Positions 16,224-25,214 are shown, counted from the first letter of the stretch. The stretch is 64,000 nucleotides of DNA from Gluconobacter kanchanaburiensis NBRC 103587 (GCF_007988905.1 NZ_BJVA01000001.1:248001-312000), one strand, 5' to 3'. Notes: a model not told the origin generated them from the letters alone. A program made the numbers and translations.

Positions 16224-17030
16224 CTAGACAGAGAACAGAAACTCTCTCAGCTGCCTGTCCAGTTCTTCATGCAGCGATAGACCATGTGCGTCGATACCCG
16301 ATACGGCGGTCAGCGATAATGCATTGACCAGCCATGCGCCTGTGAGCGTTTTGAGATCCTGCGGCAGAAGACTGCATTCCGTGCAGAATCCGCCTTCCAG
16401 CAGTCTGGCCCGGGACGTTCCCGGCAACGCGCCGTCATGGACGGGAGGCGTGTGCAGACGTCCTTCCCGCAGAAACAGGATGTTTGCAGCGCTGGCTTCG
16501 GCAACGGCGCCCGTCATTCCCAGAAGAAGCGCATCCTCCATTCCTGCTGCGATGGCTTCCATGCGGCTCATAACAGAGGGGAGGGAAGCCAGCGATTTGA
16601 CGCGCGCCAGTGGAGAAGCCCCGTCTCGCCGGTAGCGGCTGAGACCCAGGCGGACCGGAGCAGACACAGTCATTGTGGAAGCTGTGGTCTGAATGAGAAC
16701 TGTCGGATGCGGCATAGCGGGGGGCACAAGGCCACGCGGTCCGGTGCCCCGTGTGACTGTCAGGCGCAGCGATCCGTCCGAGAGTTTCGTAGCGTGCAAC
16801 AGGTCAGAGATGGCCTGTGCCAGCAGCCTCCGGTCCGGCGCAGGCAGGCGAAGAATCGCGCATCCTTCCTCCAGCCGTGCGAGATGCCGTGCCAGATGCG
16901 GCGTTTGTCCGTTAGCAACGCGGATTGTTTCAAATAGACCGTCGGCAAGCAGAAAACCCCGGTCATTCGGGGCAATTTGTGCATCTGCAATGTCCCGAAG
17001 GCGCCCATTGAGCCAGACTGTCGCGCTCAT
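16224..17030 (-). CDS. pabC: Class IV aminotransferase, probably 4-amino-4-deoxychorismate lyase
   Basis: PLP fold-type IV enzyme of 268 residues. It has the family pattern WLNGRL...DRGFLLADGLFETIR, the PLP lysine in LARVKSLASLPSVM, and GAVAEASAANILFL followed by PPVHDGALPGTSRARLLE. D-amino-acid or branched-chain aminotransferases share this fold. The lyase assignment rests on the 4-base overlap with pabB (17027-17030), which lies immediately upstream in the same orientation and supplies its substrate aminodeoxychorismate. Together they make p-aminobenzoate for folate. Confidence 0.88.
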   Translation of the reverse strand: MSATVWLNGRLRDIADAQIAPNDRGFLLADGLFETIRVANGQTPHLARHLARLEEGCAILRLPAPDRRLLAQAISDLLHATKLSDGSLRLTVTRGTGPRGLVPPAMPHPTVLIQTTASTMTVSAPVRLGLSRYRRDGASPLARVKSLASLPSVMSRMEAIAAGMEDALLLGMTGAVAEASAANILFLREGRLHTPPVHDGALPGTSRARLLEGGFCTECSLLPQDLKTLTGAWLVNALSLTAVSGIDAHGLSLHEELDRQLREFLFSV

Positions 17031-18361
17031 GCTTCAAACGCGTTCAGGATCGGGGCGACTTTCAGGAGCATTTCCTCATATTCCCGCATCGGATTGGACA
17101 GCACAGTGATGCCGCCCCCTGCGCCGACAGAGAGGGTGTCACCTGCTCTCGCCATGCTGCGGATGATGACGGAACTGTCCATCGCACCATCATTCCCGAT
17201 ACAGAACAGGCTGCCGCAATAGGCACCACGGGCAGAGGCTTCCAGAAGGTCGATAATCTCCATCGCCCGTTTTTTCGGTGCCCCGGTGACAGAACCCGGC
17301 GGAAGCGTGGCCTGAAGCAGATCAATGGCATCCAGTTCGGGGCGGAGTTGTCCCTGAATGGCCGAGACCAGATGCAGGACGTGAGGGAACTGCTCAACTT
17401 TCGAGAGTTGTGGAACACGGACGGAGCCGATCTGCGAGACACGACCAATATCGTTCCGCATCAGATCCGTAATCATCAGGTTTTCGGCGCGTTCCTTCTC
17501 GTCCGCAGCCAGTAATCGGCTGTTCCGGAGTGTTTCTTCCGCCGTATGCCCAAGGGAAATAGTGCCCTTGATGGGACGCGTCTCGATCAATCCATCCTGC
17601 GAAAGTGAAATGAAGCGTTCTACCGAAGCACTGAGCAGCGAGAAATCCGGTGTTTTCAGATAGGCTCCGAATGGAGCTGGGGAAGTCTGGCGCAGTGTCC
17701 GGTAGGCAGCTAGTTCATCGAAATTGTCAGTACAGTCCGCAATCCAGCGCATCGTCAGATTGGCCTGAAAAATATCTCCCGCCCGAATGAAATCGACAAT
17801 GCTGCGAACCGCATCCGTCCAGACATCCTGGGACTGTTCAGGCGCAAAGTGCAGAGGAGGTCTCGTGGAACGGACGGTGGACCGGGTCAGGTCAGGGGCC
17901 GGGTTTCCAGTCTGGCTGATCCACCAGCAGCGTTCTTCACGCCGGTCGAAAGCCAGTACGTCTGTGAAGGAGGCCGCTATCAGTCTGGGGGCAGGAGAAG
18001 TATGGCGGGACGAGACGTTTTCAAGCGCCATGCCCGCTTCGTAGCTCACCATTCCGATCATCCCGCCCGTAAAGGGGATGATACCTTCGCCCTTGGGGGG
18101 GCGACGCGCGGAAGCGCTCATATCGCGCAGATGAGTCCAGACATCCCCCGCGACGGGTACGCCGTTCCTGCATAGGCTTTCCCCCTGCCAGTTGAGGGTT
18201 TCGTCAGGAGACAGACACAGAAAGGACCAGCGTGCGCGTTCTTCTGTGTCCGGGCCTCCGCTATCGAGAAACGCGGCCCAGGGGGCAGCCTCCAGGGCGG
18301 ACAGCGCCTGCTCAGGAGGTCTCCAGGGAATTTCAGTGAGAGGCGGCGAAACGCGAGACAT
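17027..18361 (-). CDS. pabB: Aminodeoxychorismate synthase component I
   Basis: Uses ammonia and chorismate to form 4-amino-4-deoxychorismate. The 444-residue protein has a degenerate N-terminal half and a chorismate-binding C-terminal half. The active-site PIKGT (in ETRPIKGTISLG) distinguishes PabB, with its nucleophilic lysine, from TrpE, which has PIAGT. Downstream are ENLMITDLMRNDIGRV, PPGSVTGAPKKRAMEIID and SVGAGGGITVLSNP. No glutamine amidotransferase (pabA) gene is in the window, so the amidotransferase must be shared or encoded elsewhere. It starts at ATG 18361; 60 bases separate it from the rpoN stop. Confidence 0.93.
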   Translation of the reverse strand: MSRVSPPLTEIPWRPPEQALSALEAAPWAAFLDSGGPDTEERARWSFLCLSPDETLNWQGESLCRNGVPVAGDVWTHLRDMSASARRPPKGEGIIPFTGGMIGMVSYEAGMALENVSSRHTSPAPRLIAASFTDVLAFDRREERCWWISQTGNPAPDLTRSTVRSTRPPLHFAPEQSQDVWTDAVRSIVDFIRAGDIFQANLTMRWIADCTDNFDELAAYRTLRQTSPAPFGAYLKTPDFSLLSASVERFISLSQDGLIETRPIKGTISLGHTAEETLRNSRLLAADEKERAENLMITDLMRNDIGRVSQIGSVRVPQLSKVEQFPHVLHLVSAIQGQLRPELDAIDLLQATLPPGSVTGAPKKRAMEIIDLLEASARGAYCGSLFCIGNDGAMDSSVIIRSMARAGDTLSVGAGGGITVLSNPMREYEEMLLKVAPILNAFEA

Positions 18362-18421
18362 TCAGGCTCCGTAAGGGAAGTTCTGCCAACCTGTCAAAGC
18401 CTTGCATCTCTGCTTGAGGTG

Positions 18422-19738
18422 TCAGGACGTGCGGCGCAACCGCTTGCGCTGGCTGGATTTTGCAATACCAAGTCCCTCGCGGTATTTCGCAACGGTGCGG
18501 CGCTGGATGGAGAAGCCCTCTTTTTGCAGAAGGGTCGTCAGGGCATCGTCGGACAGGATGTCGTCGCCTTCAGCAGCCACCAGCGCCTGAAGACGATGCT
18601 GGATGGCGTGAGCGCTCTGGGCGGTGCCGTCTTCAGATGTCAGGGCTGTTGAGAAAAACAGTTTGAGCGGGACGGTGCCCTGCGGAGTGTCGATGTATTT
18701 GCTGCTGACGATGCGGCTGACCGTGCTTTCGTGCAGATCCGTTTTCTCGGCGATTTCGCGCATTGTGAGCGGCCGAAGGGCTGAGGCACCGTCATGGAAG
18801 AAAGCGGCCTGATGTTGGATGATGGCGCGCCCTATGGTGAGGAGGGAGTGTTTTCGGCTCTGGAGAGCACGAATGAGCGCGTTAGCCTCACTGGCATAGC
18901 CAAGAAGGATTTTTCCCGCTTCCGTCTGCTCATTGATTCGGGAGCGGAGCGTGGTGTCGAGGCTGACGTTCGGAAGGAGGCGCGTGTTAAGCGTTAGACG
19001 GAAGCCGCTGCCATGAAGGCGGACAATCAGGTCGGGTTCTATCGGGGGAGCTGGGGGCGGAAGGCGGAGCCCGGGACGCGGATCAAGCGCCTGGATCTCG
19101 GCCAGCATGTCCAGAAGGTCATCCTGCTCAAGCCCGCATTTTTCGCGCAGCCTGCGCCATTCCCGTCTGGCCAGAAGATCCAGATGATCCAGCAGGGTCT
19201 GCATTGCGGGATCAAGGCGATTGCGGACCCGGAGCTGGGCGGCCAGACATTCTTCAAGCGACCAGGCAAAGAGTCCGATGGGCTCGAAATGCATGAGGGT
19301 CTGGCGGAGGGATTCGAGCTTTGTAATCTCCATCCCCAGTTCGGTTGCGAGGTCTGCGACCGAAACGGAAAGACGCCCGCTTTCATCCAGACTGTCCAGC
19401 AGGTGGAAGGCGGCCGTCTGCTCGGTCTGTGGCACGGCGAGACGGATCTGGAGGATCAGGTCCTCACGCAGGGTGGGAGGCGGGGCGGCAGCTTCAGGCC
19501 GTTCGGATCCGCTGGTGAAGCGGTCCGGATCATCGTCATGAAACTCTTCCGGAGTGGTGGCGGCCTCGGGGGCTGTATCGCCGGGCTCCAGAACAAGAAG
19601 CGGATTCGTTTCGCAGACCTGCCGGAGATGCTGGGCGAGATCGGCCTGCGTATATTGCAGCAGTGCGATTGCCTGACGCAGTTGAGGCGTCATGACGATA
19701 GACTGCGACTGACGCTGGATCAGGCCCGGGACAAGCAT
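18422..19738 (-). CDS. rpoN: RNA polymerase sigma-54 factor
   Basis: Sigma-54 for -24/-12 promoters that need AAA+ activators. Region I is intact (SQSIVMTPQLRQAIALLQYT), followed by an acidic region II (about residues 50-85). The core-binding region starts near LREDLILQI, the HTH-like segment reads MREIAEKTDLHESTVSRIVSS, and the RpoN box is QRRTVAKYRE (residues 412-421, one change from ARRTVAKYRE). At 438 residues it is somewhat shorter than the 470-510 common in proteobacteria, mostly in region II. It follows lptB by 9 bases. No bEBP activator gene is in the window. Confidence 0.96.
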   Translation of the reverse strand: MLVPGLIQRQSQSIVMTPQLRQAIALLQYTQADLAQHLRQVCETNPLLVLEPGDTAPEAATTPEEFHDDDPDRFTSGSERPEAAAPPPTLREDLILQIRLAVPQTEQTAAFHLLDSLDESGRLSVSVADLATELGMEITKLESLRQTLMHFEPIGLFAWSLEECLAAQLRVRNRLDPAMQTLLDHLDLLARREWRRLREKCGLEQDDLLDMLAEIQALDPRPGLRLPPPAPPIEPDLIVRLHGSGFRLTLNTRLLPNVSLDTTLRSRINEQTEAGKILLGYASEANALIRALQSRKHSLLTIGRAIIQHQAAFFHDGASALRPLTMREIAEKTDLHESTVSRIVSSKYIDTPQGTVPLKLFFSTALTSEDGTAQSAHAIQHRLQALVAAEGDDILSDDALTTLLQKEGFSIQRRTVAKYREGLGIAKSSQRKRLRRTS

Positions 19739-19747
19739 CCCGGCATG

Positions 19748-20503
19748 TTACAGCGAGAAATTCTCTCCGAGATAGACCCGGCGGACGTCTTCGTTCGCAA
19801 CGATGGCTTCAGGCGTACCTTCCATCAGGACCTGACCGCCATGCATGATGTAGGCGCGGTCGATGACTTCGAGCGTTTCGCGGACATTATGGTCCGTAAT
19901 CAGCACGCCAATCCCGCGATCTTTCAGGTGCGAGACGAGATCGCGGATCTCTCCGACCGCGATCGGATCAATGCCGGCGAGTGGTTCGTCAAGCAGGATG
20001 TAGTTCGGCTGGCTCGCCAGCGCCCGGGCGATTTCCAGACGGCGGCGCTCACCACCGGACAGGGCGAGCGAAGGGGAGCGGCGCAGATGGGTAATGCCGA
20101 ACTCGGCCAGTAGACCGTTGAGCATCAGATCGCGCTTTTCCGGGTCGGGTTCGACGACCTCAAGAGCGGCCATGATGTTCTGCTCGACATTCAGGCCACG
20201 GAAAATACTGGCTTCCTGCGGCAGGTAGCCGACGCCGAGGCGCGCACGGCGATACATCGGAAGCTGCGTGATGTCTGCGCCGTCCAGCGTGATGGTCCCG
20301 GTGTCGGGCTGCACGAGGCCGACGATCATGTAGAAACTCGTCGTCTTGCCGGCGCCGTTCGGGCCGAGCAGGCCAACGGCTTCGCCACGCTGGACCTGAA
20401 GCGAGACGTTCCGGACGACGGCACGCTTTTTGTAAGTCTTGCCGATCCCGCTGGCGACGAGACCGGTCGAAGGAGGCGGGGGAGGAATTTGACTGTCTGT
20501 CAC
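19748..20503 (-). CDS. lptB: LPS export ABC transporter ATP-binding protein LptB
   Basis: ATPase of the LptB2FGC complex that extracts LPS from the inner membrane. The 251-residue protein has Walker A GPNGAGKTT, the Q-loop near YLPQEASIF, signature LSGGERRRLEIARAL, Walker B ILLDEPLAGIDP and the switch His in LITDHNVRE. The LptB-typical C-terminal VYLGENF is present. The start overlaps the lptA stop (20500-20503). It sits in the standard lptC-lptA-lptB-rpoN order. Confidence 0.97.
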   Translation of the reverse strand: MTDSQIPPPPPSTGLVASGIGKTYKKRAVVRNVSLQVQRGEAVGLLGPNGAGKTTSFYMIVGLVQPDTGTITLDGADITQLPMYRRARLGVGYLPQEASIFRGLNVEQNIMAALEVVEPDPEKRDLMLNGLLAEFGITHLRRSPSLALSGGERRRLEIARALASQPNYILLDEPLAGIDPIAVGEIRDLVSHLKDRGIGVLITDHNVRETLEVIDRAYIMHGGQVLMEGTPEAIVANEDVRRVYLGENFSL

Positions 20504-21444
20504 TTGGGTGCCTGACTGCTGTTGGCCTCGTTCGGCACGACCAGTCCCTGGATCGGGGAGTCGGTGCCTGGCAGCATGGTTGCGATGCCGGTCTTCATGT
20601 TAACGATGGCCTGCGAACCGTTGTTCTGGTTCTGACCCTGCGTGACATGCACATGTCCGATCAGACGGGCAATCTCGGTATCGAAGACATAGACGCCACG
20701 GTCTCCCGTTGCCGTCTGCGTCTGTGTCCGCAGAATGACGTGGCCCCAGCCATAGGCGCGGTCGAGTTTGGACGAGCCGCCGCCCATCGGGTTGGAGGCA
20801 TCCGCGGCGGGCTGTCCGGGGGCCGGGGCGTCGCTGGCCTTGCTGAACGAGACCAGCACATCCGCCTTGACCTGCTTGCCGTCATTGGTCGTGACGGTGG
20901 CGTCTCCACGACCGACCGACATGCGCGTCTTGGAGTGATATTCCATCACATCCCGCGCGGTCAGCACGTCTTGCGGTGTCGTCAGCTTCAGGTGCTTGCC
21001 CGTCATGACCATGACGGCCTGATCCATGTCGTAAAGCGCGTGATCGCCCCAGCCCTGATCGGTCTGGTTATAGATATGAACGTTTCCGCGCGCCTCGATC
21101 CGGTAGAGCTCCAGCGAGCCCCCCATGGGGTCAGAACTGCTGCCTGTCTTTGCGTCAGCGGGGGGAGGGGCGGCCTGCTGTCCGGGGGCAGGCGCTTTTT
21201 TGCGAAGATATCCGATAAGGGTATCCGCATCGACCGTCACGTCTCCACGGACCGCGCGCCCCCCCCCGGTCAGGGTCACGGTCTGGGCATTGCGGTCGTA
21301 GACTTCCTCGTTTTTCCAGAAAAGCTGGACAGCTTCGCCGTGGGACATGTCCAGTCCGTCCGCGAGTGCCGGGCCTGCGGGAAGGGCGAGGGTCAAGGGA
21401 AAAGCGAGGAGGAAGGGCAGGAAAGCTGCGGGGCGGGCTGTCAT
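20500..21444 (-). CDS. lptA: LPS transport periplasmic protein LptA (OstA-like, internally duplicated)
   Basis: Periplasmic bridge protein of the LPS transport machine. Residues 1-29 are a signal peptide (hydrophobic core LLAFPLTLALPAGPALA). The mature part carries OstA-type beta strands (RNAQTVTLTGGGRAVRGDVTV). At 314 residues it is far longer than E. coli LptA (185). Two Pro/Ala-rich linkers of the same pattern, APAPGQ...DPMGG at 84-109 and APAPGQ...NPMGG at 206-222, each precede similar strands, indicating an internal tandem duplication of about 122 residues. It overlaps lptB and lptC by 4 bases on each side, so it is translationally coupled. Identity rests on these neighbours. Confidence 0.9.
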   Translation of the reverse strand: MTARPAAFLPFLLAFPLTLALPAGPALADGLDMSHGEAVQLFWKNEEVYDRNAQTVTLTGGGRAVRGDVTVDADTLIGYLRKKAPAPGQQAAPPPADAKTGSSSDPMGGSLELYRIEARGNVHIYNQTDQGWGDHALYDMDQAVMVMTGKHLKLTTPQDVLTARDVMEYHSKTRMSVGRGDATVTTNDGKQVKADVLVSFSKASDAPAPGQPAADASNPMGGGSSKLDRAYGWGHVILRTQTQTATGDRGVYVFDTEIARLIGHVHVTQGQNQNNGSQAIVNMKTGIATMLPGTDSPIQGLVVPNEANSSQAPK

Positions 21445-22241
21445 TTCTCGGTCTTCAGTCCTTGCAGGTGCAGGCGGGCCGCCGCACTCGGAGGGCCGTT
21501 GTCATCGTTGCGGACCGTCAGTCCTGGTCCTGTAAACTGCATGATACCTGCATGCTGGTCCAGAAAATAGCCTTGGGCGTCCTGTCTGCCGAACGGACCC
21601 TCCGCATGGACCCAGTCCCGGGAGGCAATGACGTCGGCTTTCAGATCCAGATCGGCGGAAGGACCGTTCATTAGCAGTCCGTCGTCCCGGTAGAGCACCA
21701 CGTGATCGTCCAGGGTGAGGGTCTGTTCATGCTGCATGTAAACGCCCCGATCGGAGCGGATATGGGCCCAGGAATTGCCCGAAAGCTGGATGTCGGCAAC
21801 GGGATCGACAAGATCCACGCGGTCCGGACCCTGCTGGTGGGTGGTGCGGGCGGTGATCATGTAGAGATGGTCGTGGGCATCGAGGCCGCGATAGGTGGCC
21901 TGCTCCATGTTGCCGCTCTCCACCCGCAGTTGGGCCATCTCTTTCAGCGCCGCGCGGTTCTGGTTCAGGAGGTGGGAAATTTCGGGCCACGCGGCGATGG
22001 AACTCAGCAGTACGAGCGCCAGTCCCGGAAGTGCCCATTTAGCGAAACCAAGCAGGGAACGCCTGCGGGCGAGCTGTCCGGCGTCGGGGGCCTGGCGGAT
22101 CCGCTGGAAAGCCGCCCGGCGCATTGCGTCAAGACGGGCCAGACTCTCGGCCCGGTCCGGGTCGAAATCTTCCCGGCGGATACGGGGCTGTTCCTGATCG
22201 GAGGGGGGCGGTGCGGATTTGGACGTTTCGGACGTGCTCAT
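21441..22241 (-). CDS. lptC: LPS export system protein LptC
   Basis: Bitopic inner-membrane protein that passes LPS from LptBFG to LptA. Of 266 residues, about 1-65 are cytoplasmic and charged, one membrane helix follows (ALPGLALVLLSSIAAWPEI, about 69-87), and the periplasmic part has the LptC/OstA-type strand pattern (GLDAHDHLYMITARTTHQ, GVYMQHEQTLTLDDHVVLYRDDG). The long cytoplasmic N-terminus is unlike the short E. coli protein, but is common in alphaproteobacteria. Overlaps lptA (21441-21444) and kdsD (22238-22241). Confidence 0.9.
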   Translation of the reverse strand: MSTSETSKSAPPPSDQEQPRIRREDFDPDRAESLARLDAMRRAAFQRIRQAPDAGQLARRRSLLGFAKWALPGLALVLLSSIAAWPEISHLLNQNRAALKEMAQLRVESGNMEQATYRGLDAHDHLYMITARTTHQQGPDRVDLVDPVADIQLSGNSWAHIRSDRGVYMQHEQTLTLDDHVVLYRDDGLLMNGPSADLDLKADVIASRDWVHAEGPFGRQDAQGYFLDQHAGIMQFTGPGLTVRNDDNGPPSAAARLHLQGLKTEK

Positions 22242-23236
22242 GACAGGCCGCTCCGCAGGAGATCGTGAATGTGGACGATTCCCCGGGGCTGGCGGGTTTC
22301 GTCCAGAATGAAAAGGCTCGTGATGGGACGTTTGCGCTGGTTCATCAGATGCAGGACGTCCTGGGCGAGCATGTCGGTGGTCGCAGTAACCGGGGCGCGG
22401 TTCATGACATCCTCCGCCGTTGTCCGGTCGAGGTCGCCGGAAATGGCGTGGCGGAGATCGGCGTCCGTGATGAGGCCCTGAAGTACACCTTTGTCATCAA
22501 CGACACCCATGCACCCGAATGACTTGCGTGTCATCTCGAGAATGACGGAGCGGAGGGGGAGGCTGCCTTGTCCAAGCGGCAGGGCATCGCCGGTATGCAT
22601 CAGGTCGCTGATGGGGCGCAGGCGTGCACCCAGCAGTCCGCCCGGATGGAATGCGCCGAAGTCGCGGGCCGTAAAGCCGCGTTTTTCCAGCAGGGCGATG
22701 GCGAGCGCGTCCCCCAGCGCGAGTTGGAGAAGGGTGCTTGTGGTTGGGGCCAGACCCATGGGGCAGGCTTCGGTACTGCGGGGCAGGACCAGCGAAATGT
22801 GTGCGGCACGCGCAAGAGCTGATGTGGCGACCGACGTGAGGGCGATAACGCGGTGTCTCTGGCGGGCGGCGTAGGTCAGGATCGCTGCAAGTTCCGCGGT
22901 TTCGCCGGAGTTGGAGATGGCCAGAATGATATCGCCCGCAGCGATCATGCCGAGATCGCCATGCGATGCTTCCGCGGGATGCAGAAAAAGCGAGGGCGTT
23001 CCGGTTGAGGCGAGGGTGGCCTGGATTTTTCGAGCGATATGACCGGACTTGCCGATTCCCGTAACCACAAGTCTGCCCGGACTTTCGGCGATGCAGTTGA
23101 CGGCGGCGACGAATGTGTCACCGAGAGGTCCTGAAAAAGCCTGTTCAAGCGCATCCAGTCCGCGCCGTTCTATGGCGAGGGTCTGGAGAGCCGAATCGAG
23201 CGGTGCGCGTGCGGACGAGGGCGACGGACGGTGCAT
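22238..23236 (-). CDS. kdsD: Arabinose-5-phosphate isomerase (KpsF/GutQ/KdsD family)
   Basis: Converts ribulose 5-phosphate to arabinose 5-phosphate, precursor of Kdo for the LPS inner core. The 332-residue protein has an N-terminal SIS domain (VVTGIGKSGHIARKIQATLAS; HPAEASHGDLGMI; ILAISNSGETAEL; LAPTTSTLLQLALGDALA) and two C-terminal CBS domains from about residue 205. It lies directly upstream of lptC with a 4-base overlap, the standard Kdo/Lpt arrangement, although kdsC is not present here. Confidence 0.95.
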   Translation of the reverse strand: MHRPSPSSARAPLDSALQTLAIERRGLDALEQAFSGPLGDTFVAAVNCIAESPGRLVVTGIGKSGHIARKIQATLASTGTPSLFLHPAEASHGDLGMIAAGDIILAISNSGETAELAAILTYAARQRHRVIALTSVATSALARAAHISLVLPRSTEACPMGLAPTTSTLLQLALGDALAIALLEKRGFTARDFGAFHPGGLLGARLRPISDLMHTGDALPLGQGSLPLRSVILEMTRKSFGCMGVVDDKGVLQGLITDADLRHAISGDLDRTTAEDVMNRAPVTATTDMLAQDVLHLMNQRKRPITSLFILDETRQPRGIVHIHDLLRSGLS

Positions 23237-23256
23237 GGGGCCAGCCGGACCGGAAT

Positions 23257-23901
23257 TCAGGCGCGGTGAGAAAAGATGTCGGGCTCTTCATAGCCCAGCA
23301 GATCCAGCCGGCAGCGGGCAGGCAGGAAATCATAACAGGCCTGAGCCAGGTCACGGCGGTTTTCGCGGATCAGCATGGCTTCGAGCTTATCCCAAAGCGC
23401 GTGAAGATGCAGCACGTCCGATGCGGCATAGAGACGCTGTTCCGGAGTGAGGACATCCGCACCCCAGTCCGAACTCTGCTGGTGTTTGGAGATTTCGACG
23501 CCGAGAAGGTCGCGGCACAGATAGGCCAGACCGTGACGGTCTGTGAAGGTATAGACCAGCCGGGCCGCGATTTTCGTGCAGATGACCGATGGGATCGTGA
23601 TGTTGAAGGCGTTCTGCAGGACTGCGACGTCAAAGCGTGCGTAGTGCATCAGCTTGGTGACGGAATCGTCGGTCAGGAGCGCCTTGAGGTTCGGGCAGTC
23701 ATAGCCGCGGCCGCCCATGGAGACCGGTTTGATCTGCACGAGGTGGGCTTCGCCGTCGCCGGCTGAGAGCTGGACAAGGCAGAGGCGGTCACGATGGGGG
23801 TTGAGACCCATGGTCTCGGTATCGATGGCGACAACAGGGCCAAGATCGAAATCGTCTGGCAGATCGCCGTCATAAAGATGGATGGCGTTCTGCTGGCTCA
23901 T
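23257..23901 (-). CDS. rnd: Ribonuclease D-like 3'-5' exonuclease
   Basis: DEDDy exonuclease that trims tRNA and other RNA 3' ends. It shows Exo I VAIDTETMGL, Exo II with HYARFDVAVL, and Exo III LYAASDVLHLHAL (Tyr and Asp). From ATG 23901 (MSQQNAIHLYDGD) it is 214 residues: only the exonuclease domain, without the HRDC domains of E. coli RNase D (375). Such single-domain forms are common in alphaproteobacteria. The frame extends upstream to 24009 but would run into the tRNA gene. It lies 65 bases downstream of the tRNA-Leu gene and 20 bases before kdsD. Confidence 0.92.
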   Translation of the reverse strand: MSQQNAIHLYDGDLPDDFDLGPVVAIDTETMGLNPHRDRLCLVQLSAGDGEAHLVQIKPVSMGGRGYDCPNLKALLTDDSVTKLMHYARFDVAVLQNAFNITIPSVICTKIAARLVYTFTDRHGLAYLCRDLLGVEISKHQQSSDWGADVLTPEQRLYAASDVLHLHALWDKLEAMLIRENRRDLAQACYDFLPARCRLDLLGYEEPDIFSHRA

Positions 23902-23965
23902 TCTATTGTCACCAAGTTTTTTTTGATCACCAGAGGATCGAGGCGATATGTCGCCTGATCGTCTG

Positions 23966-24052
23966 TGGTGCCCAGAAGAAGACTCGAACTTCCACGTCCT
24001 TTCGGACACAGGTACCTGAAACCTGCGCGTCTACCAATTCCGCCATCTGGGC
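23966..24052 (-). tRNA. tRNA-Leu (anticodon CAG)
   Basis: An 87-base class II tRNA read on the minus strand. It has acceptor stem GCCCAGA paired with TCTGGGC, a D arm with GGCGGAATTGGTAGACGC, and an anticodon stem around the loop TTCAGGT (anticodon CAG, reading CUG). A long variable arm (TGTCCGAAAGGACGTG) and T loop TTCGAGT follow, and 3' CCA is encoded. The variable arm and anticodon both identify leucine. rnd follows on the same strand. Confidence 0.97.
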
Positions 24053-24161
24053 TCAGAAAGCACCGGGTTTTTTCAGTTTCCTGAGGCATCCCGGCTCGGT
24101 GAAGAGGCGTTTACCCCTGCACGTGTGGGGCGTCAACAGCCAAACTGAAAGAAAAGCAAAA

Positions 24162-25148
24162 ATGCGTACAAATTTTTCCGTAGAGGGGAGCGGCCCTGAC
24201 AGGGCCGAGCAGTCCGTGGGACGGGTTGTGGCGGTTTTGGGCGGTGGGGGCTTTGTTGGTCGCGAACTGGTGAGCCGACTGGTGGCGTTGGGGCATGTGG
24301 TGCGCGTGGGTAGCCGCAATCCCGAGGGTGATCAGGCGCTGGCCCGCTTTCCCGGTGACGGGCGTGTGGAATTCATCAAAGCGTCCGTGAATGACGCGCA
24401 CTCGCTTGAGCGTCTGTTCAGCGGGGCTGATGCGGGAATCAATCTCGTGTCGATCATGTCGCCGGATGTGAAGGTGATGCATCGCGTCAATGTGGAAGGT
24501 GCACGTCTGGCGGCGCTTTTGGCGCGGCGAGAGGGCGTGGGGCAGTACCTGCATATGTCTGCGATTGGTGCGTCAGTGACGTCCGCAGGGAATTACGGGC
24601 GGAGCAAGGGGCTGGCGGAACAGGCGGTGCGGGAGGTGTTCCCTGAAGCGGCTCTGTTGCGGCCTTCGGTGATTTTCGGGCCGGCGGACAGTTTCTTCAA
24701 CATGTTTGCGCTGATTGCCAAGCTATCGCCCGTGCTGCCGGTTTTTGCTGCGGGGACGTATTTCCAGCCGGTGTATGTGGGGGATGTGGCGCAGGCCGTC
24801 ATGGCACTGGTTACGCCGGGCCATGAAGGCGTGACGGTCGAAGCTGGTGGGCCGGATGTGCTGACGATGAAGGCGCTGATGGCGTTTGTGCTGGAGGCGT
24901 CAGGGCGTCGTCGGCTGCTGTTGCCGGTACCGGACTGGGGGGCGAAGTTGGGGGCGGAAATCCTTGAGCCGTTGCCGGGGCATCTGCTGACGCGGGATCA
25001 GGTCGTGATGATGGGGCTGGATAATGTGGTGCAGCCGGGGGCGGGCACGCTCCAGTCGCTTGGGATTGTGCCGACGGCGATGCGGAGTGTGGTGCCGGAC
25101 TATCTGGCGGGGAGCATTTGCGAGAGCTGGCGGCGCTTCCAGAAGTAA
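24162..25148 (+). CDS. NDUFA9-like atypical SDR (complex I NDUFA9 subunit family protein)
   Basis: NAD(P)-binding extended/atypical short-chain dehydrogenase-like protein of 328 residues from ATG 24162. The nucleotide-binding motif is VVAVLGGGGFVGRELVSRL, with ...YLHMSAIGAS, NYGRSKGLAEQAV (the YxxxK position is retained as YGRSK) and LRPSVIFGP. These features and the YFQPVYVGDVAQAV block match the NDUFA9-like family found in alphaproteobacteria. The role is unclear: an assembly or quinone-binding accessory of complex I is suggested by homology only. ATG 24162 is preferred over GTG 24099 because of the GAAAGAAAAG purine stretch before it. It is divergent from tRNA-Leu/rnd. Confidence 0.85.
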   Translation: MRTNFSVEGSGPDRAEQSVGRVVAVLGGGGFVGRELVSRLVALGHVVRVGSRNPEGDQALARFPGDGRVEFIKASVNDAHSLERLFSGADAGINLVSIMSPDVKVMHRVNVEGARLAALLARREGVGQYLHMSAIGASVTSAGNYGRSKGLAEQAVREVFPEAALLRPSVIFGPADSFFNMFALIAKLSPVLPVFAAGTYFQPVYVGDVAQAVMALVTPGHEGVTVEAGGPDVLTMKALMAFVLEASGRRRLLLPVPDWGAKLGAEILEPLPGHLLTRDQVVMMGLDNVVQPGAGTLQSLGIVPTAMRSVVPDYLAGSICESWRRFQK

Positions 25149-25181
25149 TTGGTCCGTTTCGGACCTAAAAAACTCTATGAA

Positions 25182-25214
25182 AAATGACCCATGCAGCGGG
25201 AACATAGGTCATTT
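25182..25214 (+). promoter_or_regulatory. Inverted repeat upstream of gltD
   Basis: Perfect 8-bp inverted repeat AAATGACC (25182-25189) and GGTCATTT (25207-25214), arms 17 bases apart, 125 bases before the gltD start. A further GGTCA lies at 25224-25228 and a small GTCAG/CTGAC hairpin at 25225-25239. This could be an operator or an mRNA hairpin; the regulator is not identifiable from the sequence. Confidence 0.4.

Noticed and set aside
25151-25165. GGTCC-GTTTC-GGACC hairpin as terminator of the NDUFA9-like gene
   Set aside because: The stem is only 5-6 bp and followed by A-rich, not T-rich, sequence on the plus strand.
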